Part shown: positions 56,397 to 64,000 of the stretch, in pieces | How positions within the stretch are numbered: position 1 is the first letter of the stretch | Layout: each line of letters opens with the position of its first letter | Origin: Gymnothorax reevesii | Taxonomy: Eukaryota; Chordata; Actinopteri; Anguilliformes; Muraenidae | DNA: 64,000 bases | Direction: 5' to 3' | Assembly (NCBI GenBank): GCA_029721435.1 | Contig: CM056574.1 | Location: 30,055,001-30,119,000, forward strand | Position numbers and translations under genes: made by a program | Notes under the pieces: generated by a model | What the model was told of the DNA's origin: nothing | Database searches by the model: none | What the model saw: only the letters and a program-made list of their open reading frames with translations

Positions 56397-56919
56397 CAGT
56401 ACTGTGCAAAAATTTTAGGAACATTTAAAGCAATGTCGCAGGGCAAATATGCTTGCAAAAATAATGAAATAAAAAGGTTCTAATAACTGAGAAATGTACT
56501 AAACTGAGCTGTAAACTGTCATACACTATATCAAACCAGTACCTTTTGCCCAAAAATATGGGACACTGTCCGATTCTAATATGGTTTATATGATGATCGG
56601 CCTTTTGCTTGTTCCAATAAGCAGAGTGGGCCACATTCCTCTGCAGACTGACTGTCTGACTTACGTCTGTCCCTCCAAGTGATTGCAGACAGCCATGATG
56701 ATGTTGAAATCAGGCCTCTGTCAAGACTATATTATCTGTATGAACTGTTTTCAATGAGACACCAACATTTATTGATAAACCTTTTTTTTGAATTTAGCAT
56801 TTTGAATTTCATATACACTTATCTTCAGTGATGAAAATTTGGTGAACAAAAAGTAAACGTCTAAAGCCAGATATAAGTTTTTATAAATGTGGGGTGCCTA
56901 AGACTTTTGTACAGGACTG
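56397..56919. mobile_element. Tc1-type non-autonomous element
   Basis: The left end CAGTACTGTGCAAAAATTTTAGG and the complement of the right end, CAGTCCTGTACAAAAGTCTTAGG, form the inverted termini of a common fish Tc1 family. Only about 520 bp lie between, without a usable frame. Confidence 0.82.
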
Positions 56920-58238
56920 TACATATATGGGCCTTTTTGCCTTCCTGTTGAACTCATCACCACATGAAATGATAAAATGATGGCCGTTTTTGTCTCTCAT
57001 GAAGATACAGGCGGAAATGGAACAGAGTATTTAAGTCACAGTTTTCATAATGGGCCTCTATAGGTAGTTAAGATCATCTTATTTTTGCTCCCAGATAATA
57101 AAATAAGCTACTTGGGGACTTAGGAAATTCCTTTACTGTTACAAACAGATAAAATAATGGGCTTAGAATTGTAAAGGAATTTTTCAATGCAAAATATTTC
57201 AAATAAACCAGCACAACAAAAGCAGCTTTAGGGACCATGGAATACATATTATGCAGTTATGAAAATTCAGGTCAATTACAAAATCATTTTACAGATTCAC
57301 TTTCTGATCTCAGTTCATTTGAGAATGATTTTACAGTCCATGTAGAACATCTGCTACGCGGATAGATAGACAAAGATTTCATTTAAAAAAATACCCGGTA
57401 ATAATATTTATATATATATATATACATACCTATATGATTCCCAAATAATTAATTGCCCTTCTTAGGAATGCATGGGTACACTCAAATAAAATGCAGTAAC
57501 ATTATAACTTTTTTGTTCAGAGTTGTGTTAAATTCCTTATATACACCTCCAGCAGGGTGGAGCTGATTGTACACAGGACCCAGAGTTAAGCTATCAAATG
57601 CCAATCGTATACCTGCAAGTAATCACAGTAATTTCTCACTGTTAATGATGCAAACATACATGACGCAGTAAAGATACATTATTAATATTGAGTATTTGAA
57701 TTACAGTGCCAAACACATTATTCAATTTTCCACACTGGGCAGAGCTGCTGCCCATTTTGAACATGTTTCTGTTGGAATCTACTGGTGGAATCATAGGTTG
57801 AACATTAGTCTGGACGTGGTTGGCCTGAGTCTCTCTCACATGCGTTTTTGTCTCAGGAAAGTACAAAATCTCACTTTGCGCAGCCTCATTTAAATTATAC
57901 TCCCATAAAAGTTAGCTAATTTAAATGGAAAAACTCACTGAACTTTGCAAAAAGTGCAAACTCTCTGCTCTGTTGTTCCGTGCACTGGCATGAAATTACA
58001 ATTTGACTGCGTGACCCCCGGAAAATAGCATCAGAGGTAGTCATTAGTCTGTGCAAACATCATCAGACCTAGTGCGGGCAGGAAATTCGGGCAAGTCTGC
58101 TTTCTCATCAGCTAGCCATGAAGACATCTGAAAAATCCAAAATCTCCATTGCTGCTCTCTCAGAAATGGGTACACCAGTGGAACATGATCACATATAGGA
58201 CATATATCAACACAGATCACATATAGGACATCACCCAC
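56920..58238 (-). other. cdh13: cdh13 intron, 5' end
   Basis: AT-rich with an AT microsatellite at about 57409-57424. No gene seen. Confidence 0.55.
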
Positions 58239-58492
58239 CTGATAGACTGTATCTGGAGACGGTCTGGGTCTGTGGCATTGAGTGTGGCAACAAAGCTTCC
58301 TACAGGGACGTTCTCTCGCTTAGTGACCATCATCGGGTTCGGGAAGAAAACTGGACCCTCATTAACATCAAGAACACTGACGTGCACTGTGGCCGTGGAG
58401 CTGGGCCCGTAAGCCAGGTCTGGTACCAGGGGGTCCTCGTTCTCCACCGTAATCACCAGAGTGTGGGTTGCAGCACTCTCATAGTCTAATGG
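58239..58492 (-). CDS. cdh13: cdh13 exon: EC3 end to EC4 start
   Basis: 254 bp, acceptor CTTCATAG, donor AG|GTGGGT, entry phase 0, exit phase 2. It encodes [20 protein letters not shown], the EC3-EC4 calcium linker DVNEGP, then [20 protein letters not shown] (the PEN-like and DxD sites of EC4). The corresponding CDH1 exon 10 is 245 bp. LNATDP holds an N-glycosylation sequon. Confidence 0.95.
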
Positions 58493-58865
58493 CTATGAAG
58501 AAGAGCAGGAGAGGGAGGAGAAACAAAGACATGGGAAGTAATTTAGGATAAAAGATTATTTGACGTGAAAGACCATTTGAAGGAGTGAAATAAGAAAATT
58601 AATTAGTCCAAGTCGAACCTCTTTGCTGACAGGAATTCTCTGCAATGATAACAAGGTTACTGTTTACAGCACATTATATTTGGACTGAATTCAGCAACTT
58701 TTATAGATTTCAGTGGACAGAAATGACATCAGTAGCTTCAGTTACATTATAAATTCAGGCTCTTAGGGCAAGGCGAGACGCAATGCTGCCAGGCTGCTTG
58801 TAACTGCTTTTGGGAGTCAGTATTTTACAGTATAGAAAATACGTCTTCATCTGTTCTCACCAGGT

Positions 58866-59232
58866 CTTTTTATGTAGTAATAATAATAATAATATAAAAT
58901 TAAATTTATTTATAAAGCACATTTAAAAGAACCGAGGTTGACCAAAGCGCTGTACAGACCAGGGGCGCGTTTCCCAAAAGCGTAGTTGCTAAGTTAGCAA
59001 CAAACATAGTTTGTCCATTCACAGTTAATGGGCCCAACTATTTAAGTTAGCGTCTGTGATTTCGGGAAACGCACCCCAGAGCAGGTAACTAACATCATAA
59101 AAATCATAAATAGAAAGGATATCAACACATATATCACATGACACAGTATATAGGCACAACTACACAACACATAGGGAATACCACAAGTCAAAAAATACAT
59201 AAAATAAGAATAATAATAATAATAATAATACC
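58866..59232. repeat. TAA-ended retroposon tail with nested MITE
   Basis: An AATAAT tract and ATTTATTTATAAAGCACATTT, AAAGCGCTGTACAGACC match the common fish retroposon end. A second AAT tract lies at 59213-59230. Inside is a fold-back element at 58963-59079 with inverted ends GGGGCGCGTTTCCCAAAAGC and, on the complement, GGGGTGCGTTTCCCGAAATC. Confidence 0.65.
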
Positions 59233-59840
59233 CCCAAGCACTGGTTTATCCTCCTGTCATAACAGATAATGCTCACACTAAGTTTAAATTAAACTAGATA
59301 GTTAGTCGCCTGCTGGTCAATATGTATCCCAGGAGACCTTGAAGCAATCAATCTCAAAAATGATAGGCTTCATGATCTTACCGCCCGCAAGGTCCAAGCC
59401 TAATATGAAATTTATCTATAAAGGCCTATGACCTATAGAGCGATCAAGAAATCTGTAAGGATGCGGAGGCAGCGGACGCAGCGTGACGATGGCTGATCCA
59501 TAGTATCCATGGTTCATCATCCGGGGATACTGTCAGTCACTCATAATTTTGATCGACAGGGCAATTATGCGAATGAAGCCTTATCCGTCAATAAAGTATT
59601 AATGAGTACAATTAACATTTTCTCCATTATTGATCAGATTTTCCATCAGTCAGTCTTTCCCTGTTATATGGTAGCGGGCGCTGCTACGGATCTTCTGAAA
59701 AAAAATGGGAACAAGAAAACAGTGTTCTGGTGCACCTCACAAACATGCAAAGTTTTTTCTAGGGCAAGTTCCATATCATGAGCGGTGATAAATGTCCTTG
59801 ATACATGTGGACAACTTGAAAATAAAGCAGCAAGTCAATG

Positions 59841-60676
59841 TGTTATGGTCCAAACCAGGAATCAAGTGTGGAGACAGACTTGCAGTATAACTGGTGATTT
59901 ATTGACAAAAGTACAGTAATGATGGGACGAAACCCGGGAGAGGAGGAGAGGCAGTTCAGCACAGATGTAATAGGCAATGACAGCGTTTACACTGACTTGT
60001 GTATCCCGGTTATGAGCACATGTAGGATATGGTGATCAAATGCATACAGAGAAGCCTGGTTATTTATACTGCTCTACACATGATTAATACTCATATCCTG
60101 GCTTCTGACTATGGTTATTTTATTCACGCAGGCGCCTGTAATGTTTACTTTTAAATTACAGCGCAAAGCGCAGCAATTCTGATCTCTGAGAAAAGTGAGA
60201 CCTCTGTGGCTAATTGCAGGCTTAGCACTCTTAAATGGCAACATCACCTTGCAGATATGGCTTATCGACCACATATCCAGCAATGGGAGAAGAGACTGTC
60301 AGCAAATTTTAACTCTTTCCCCCTCACAGCCCTAAAGATAACACAGCAGTGTATACTCTGTGGGGAGCCGGCTGCTGCAACCTTATGTCCACGCAGAGCT
60401 GCTGATGTGATAACACCGGAACTGTTGACGTCACAGTCTTGATCTCATATAAGCTTAAAATAGAGTCGTCAACAGACGCTTATGGGGAAATCCCAGTGAG
60501 ACGTCGAGAGTCGCTTGTGTGGTGATTGAGACCGAGCGTCGAAAGGCGCTTGTGGGGAAATAAGAGTGGAGACACGCACAAGACATTCACCAATCACAAC
60601 ACACATACACCAGTTAGACATGCAGGCTGCTGATTTGCAAAAGGATACAATAGTGATTCACATGAGAGTTATGACA
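59841..60676 (-). mobile_element. Solo LTR, minus orientation
   Basis: In element sense it starts TGTCATAACTC (60676) and ends CCATAACA (59841), 836 bp, with the 5-bp duplication CAATG on both sides (59836-59840, 60677-60681). A TATAAATA box lies near 60062-60069 and an AATAAA polyA signal near 59895 in the same orientation. A decayed tandem of GACGCTTATGGGGAAAT / GGCGCTTGTGGGGAAAT lies within (60475-60565). It is not related by eye to the G1 or G2 LTRs. Confidence 0.8.
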
Positions 60677-62216
60677 CAATGTTAAATAACAGGGATACGA
60701 TTCTCCAAGCTTTTTGTCCAAAATATTGGGGGGGAGGATTATTACAGAAGCTAACATTCAAATATTTCCAGAAAAAGTATTGAGCAAGCATTAAATGAAA
60801 CATTTCTTACTTGTGTTTAAAACGAGACGTTCCTTCTGCTTACATAATAATTGAATTTAATATTCGGGGGGTGTTAAAAAGATAGGTGACTTTTATCAAA
60901 ATGCAGGCAGTGGCTGGCAACTCAAAAAAATACTCCGGTGGGGAAAGTGTTAGCAGTTACAAGATTGCAACCAAAATTGCAAGATTTTGTACTTTCATCA
61001 TTAGGATGATCCACGCTGAATTTACAATTGTTTGCTGAAGAATTATTGGCTCCAGCACAATCAAAATGCAATCTCTGCAGCAGCGACAGCAGAAGCGGTG
61101 TAATAACTGCTGATCCATGATATTCCCGGATAAGTTTGTAAGAGGCTTAAATTAATAATTCTCACTATAATAATGATCATCATCATCATTATCATCATCA
61201 CAATTCAAATACAAAGCCAGCCACTTTTTCCATTATTTTTTCAAACAAATGCATAATTTCTATAGCTACTCAGATCGACGATATCCAATAAGCAAATGTT
61301 CACCAAGCTCACTCGTTTTGGACTTAAATCACCAAAGCATGCAACTCTCAGCCGCTGCTTATTAAGCACAGGCTCGGTTGAAGCATGTAGAGGTAAAAAA
61401 CACTGAGAAACCCAAACTTTTTGCTGATCATACCTCAATGAACAGGCGGAGAAGCTAGAGCAATGATCAATGCTAGCCCAACTAATTCTATCCTATACCC
61501 CTCCCTCATTAATTTGCAGTGTGTAGCCAACTGCCCTGCCCCTCTTAGGCCGCTGACTACAGTGAGCACCAGAATTTGAGTCGAAACAGTGGCAATAGCT
61601 CTTGAATGTCAAGCAATGCCTTTAAGCAAGTGAGTCGACCAAGCAGCCACCAGCTGGATTTCAGCAGGTTTAAAATGTTTTGACACTTCTAGCTTATCAA
61701 AAATTTGTAAGATGGTCTCAAGCTGGACAATAAAAGACAAACCTGGTTCAGCTAGGCTAATATGCTTGTGAAGAGCTTGTTGATCAGCTAAGTGTCTATA
61801 ACACCGCTCAAACCACAGCTTAGACTAAGGCTGGTTTACGCGGGGAATTTCACAAGGGGGTATATTTTGTTTATTTCATATCATTCTCAAAAATGCCATC
61901 CCAAGAAAAAAGGAATAATGCTATAATACATCAGGGAAACATATATAGACCACGATGGAAAAATGACCAGAGTCACGTTTTCACATTGTGGAGAAATGAT
62001 GAATTAAAAAAATTAAAATGATCTTAGAAACAAAGCACTGAAAAAAATATGCAAAAAAATATAAAATATATAAAATATTATTATTATTATATATCATCAT
62101 AAATATTATAACAATATATTGGTTATAAAATACACAAAAATGCTAAATTTGGACTCATCGTTTTTCCTGTTTGTTCTTCATATGTTAAAGCTATATCTGC
62201 TGCCTGATTCTCTTAC

Positions 62217-62399
62217 CGTCACCACTGACAGCATCCCCTCGTTGTTGTAAGGATTGGTGTCGACCTTAAAGTTCTGGTCCACGTTCCCTTTAATGATGGA
62301 GTACACCGCCTGCCAAGCCCCAGTTGTTGGGTCATCCCGGTCATCCACCGTCAGGTTCAGGACCACCCCGGTCAAGCCCTCGTTTACCGTTGCATGGAA
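62217..62399 (-). CDS. cdh13: cdh13 exon: EC3 first half
   Basis: 183 bp (61 codons) between acceptor CCCCTCCTCAG and donor ACG|GTAAGA, phase 0 at both ends. Same length as exon 9 of human CDH1, which encodes the equivalent part. It begins [20 protein letters not shown], with the NEG and DDRDD calcium-binding positions of EC3, and ends [13 protein letters not shown] is a possible glycosylation site. Exons for the signal peptide, propeptide, EC1 and EC2 lie beyond the window. Confidence 0.95.
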
Positions 62400-64000
62400 C
62401 TGAGGAGGGGAGGGGACAGGGATGGGGGTCAGCTGATTTGAGCTTTTTATTTGTTTAATGGGCAACACGCATACATCTGTGAGTAGAGTGAGTTTGGAGT
62501 AGGGGCAATGACACTGCTTCTATCTCCAGGGAATGGAGAAATCAGTGAAGAGGACTGAGCCCTTGTCCATTTTTTTTTTATTTATCAACTGAACAAATGA
62601 TAAAAAGAATAGCCAGACTGTTCCACTTAGCAGATCAATCCTCATATAAAATCTAACAATTAAAGCATTTCACCAGCTTGTTCTTTCAATGTGGGTGGGA
62701 GAAGGTAAAACCAGCCTTTTGTTTCAGCTAAATCTGCTCCCTATCTTCCAGTGAAATAAAATAAAATAAAGTCCACTTAACAGAAGTTAAGTCCCTCTAA
62801 CATATTCAAATTTGCTTATAGTGTAAGGGGAGGAAGGGGCGGGTAATCCATTCATTTCATCCATGATGGTTGGTAGACATTCAGTTCACAGTCAGCCCTT
62901 CCTCAGGGCCATGAATATAATTGTAACTGAGCACAAAGTGAAGTACTCACTTCGATCTGAAATAGAGCAACAATTAGTAAATTAATTAGTAATATATTGA
63001 GTCAATTATCTTAATATCAGTACATTACAGCATTAGAGGGGATGGGAAGTTAACTAATCATCTTTGTAAATAATTCACCCACTTAGAGTTATGAAATTAA
63101 GGGCTTTTATCCATAACTTGGATGAATGAATGAATGAATGAATGATAAATTCCCCTCATCTGAGTTCCACCATGGAGTTTCAGCTCTCCTAACAAGATGT
63201 ATAAAGGTTATTCATATATTGACATTGATATGTAGGGCATAACAATGTACCAATTGCACTTGTACCAAAATCTCTTGTACATTGTGCACACTGATTCATA
63301 TATTAAACTGGAGGCACTCCGAGAGTGCAAACCTTCGCCAAGGCAGCACAGTCAAAATCTTGCTAAGTGAACATGGCTCATACGAAATTTAAGGTATCTG
63401 CAACATAGGATTTCGAGACGGTTGCTGTGGTGGCCAAGTTGTTTGACAGATTGCGGTCAAAATCAATAGAGTTCCATCCGTGCTGTAATAGCAACCCACC
63501 CACAAAATTTCAGAGATATTTGTTTGTTACTTTTTGAGAATCTTATACACACAAAAAAACTGACAAACCAACTTGGGCAAAAACCAAACCCCTTTGGCGA
63601 TGGTAATAACGAGAACATACATATGTACACACGAATTGGTAGAATGTATATGGACGCAGAAGCTGTGATACACTGCCATGAGTGAAGAAACCACTTCCTT
63701 CCTAAATCTGACACACTCTCTCTGTCCCCCTCCTTCCTGCATTCAGCCAATCCCCAGGGAAATGTAACAGCATGGGGTGCAAAGTGTTTCCCAAACAAAA
63801 GCAGACAGTTTCCACAAAGATCGCTCCTTGCCCAGAGCCATTGTCTGAAAGTGAGCTGTTAATTGCAGAAAACAAAACATAAGCCATCAAAAATAAAGAA
63901 TAAAGAACAGCAGGGAAGAGAAGAAAAGCGGATAAACCTCAATTTCCTTAAAGAAAAGAAGACAGTCAGTCCCTCAGGTCAAGTTAGGTGATGTCAAACA
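62400..64000 (-). other. cdh13: cdh13 intron running out of the window
   Basis: No exon seen up to 64000. A GAAT microsatellite lies at 63121-63146. The minus-strand frames at 63463-63890 have no splice context or family resemblance. Confidence 0.6.

Larger units (their letters stand above)
58493..62216 (-). other. cdh13: cdh13 intron with repeats, no gene seen
   Basis: A 3.7-kb phase-0 intron. It holds the repeats at 58866-59232 and the solo LTR at 59841-60676, plus an ATC-rich stretch near 61170-61200. Remaining parts show nothing recognisable. Confidence 0.6.

Overview
The window reads as ray-finned fish (teleost) nuclear DNA. It holds split vertebrate exons with GT-AG introns, abundant CA and AAT microsatellites, several teleost repeat families (Tc1-like elements, tRNA- and 5S-derived SINEs, MITEs) and LTR retrotransposons of kinds known from fish. 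No bacterial genes, CRISPR arrays or intact tRNA/rRNA genes were seen. The species cannot be fixed from the sequence.

The one recognisable host gene is cdh13 (T-cadherin, H-cadherin) on the minus strand. Five coding exons are present: 62217-62399, 58239-58492, 41363-41505, 31417-31650 and 29514-29761. Their splice phases are compatible and together they encode 353 residues: cadherin repeats EC3, EC4 and EC5, then a short hydrophobic C-terminal tail of GPI-signal type instead of a transmembrane and cytoplasmic region. The N-terminal half lies beyond position 64000. Everything below about 28.5 kb is downstream of the gene and is mainly transposon-derived.

From 5.5 to 19.4 kb there is a three-layer nest of Ty3/gypsy elements. 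The oldest (G0, minus strand) is a broken relic. It was split by G1 (5906-18678, plus strand, 4-bp target duplication GACA), a Gmr1-like element in which integrase precedes reverse transcriptase. G1 was in turn split by G2 (8321-15047, minus strand, 5-bp target duplication GACTC), a chromodomain-bearing chromovirus with two 1017-bp LTRs that differ at one position seen by eye and one uninterrupted 1434-codon gag-pol frame. G2 looks very young and possibly still active. A non-LTR retrotransposon relic (3.6-5.2 kb) and a Tc1-like relic (1.4-1.7 kb) lie to the left.

The cdh13 introns carry further structure. On the opposite strand at 34.0-36.9 kb there is a possible small gene: an ETS/CRE-like promoter motif, five phase-compatible open segments totalling 213 codons, and a polyA signal. 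At 42-44 kb a 157-bp tandem repeat is interrupted by a solo G1-family LTR. At 44.2-50.15 kb there is a 5.9-kb fold-back composite that includes a 1.1-kb degenerate minisatellite. A second, unrelated solo LTR lies at 59.8-60.7 kb. The last cdh13 exon is preceded by a (TG)n-T5 splice acceptor.
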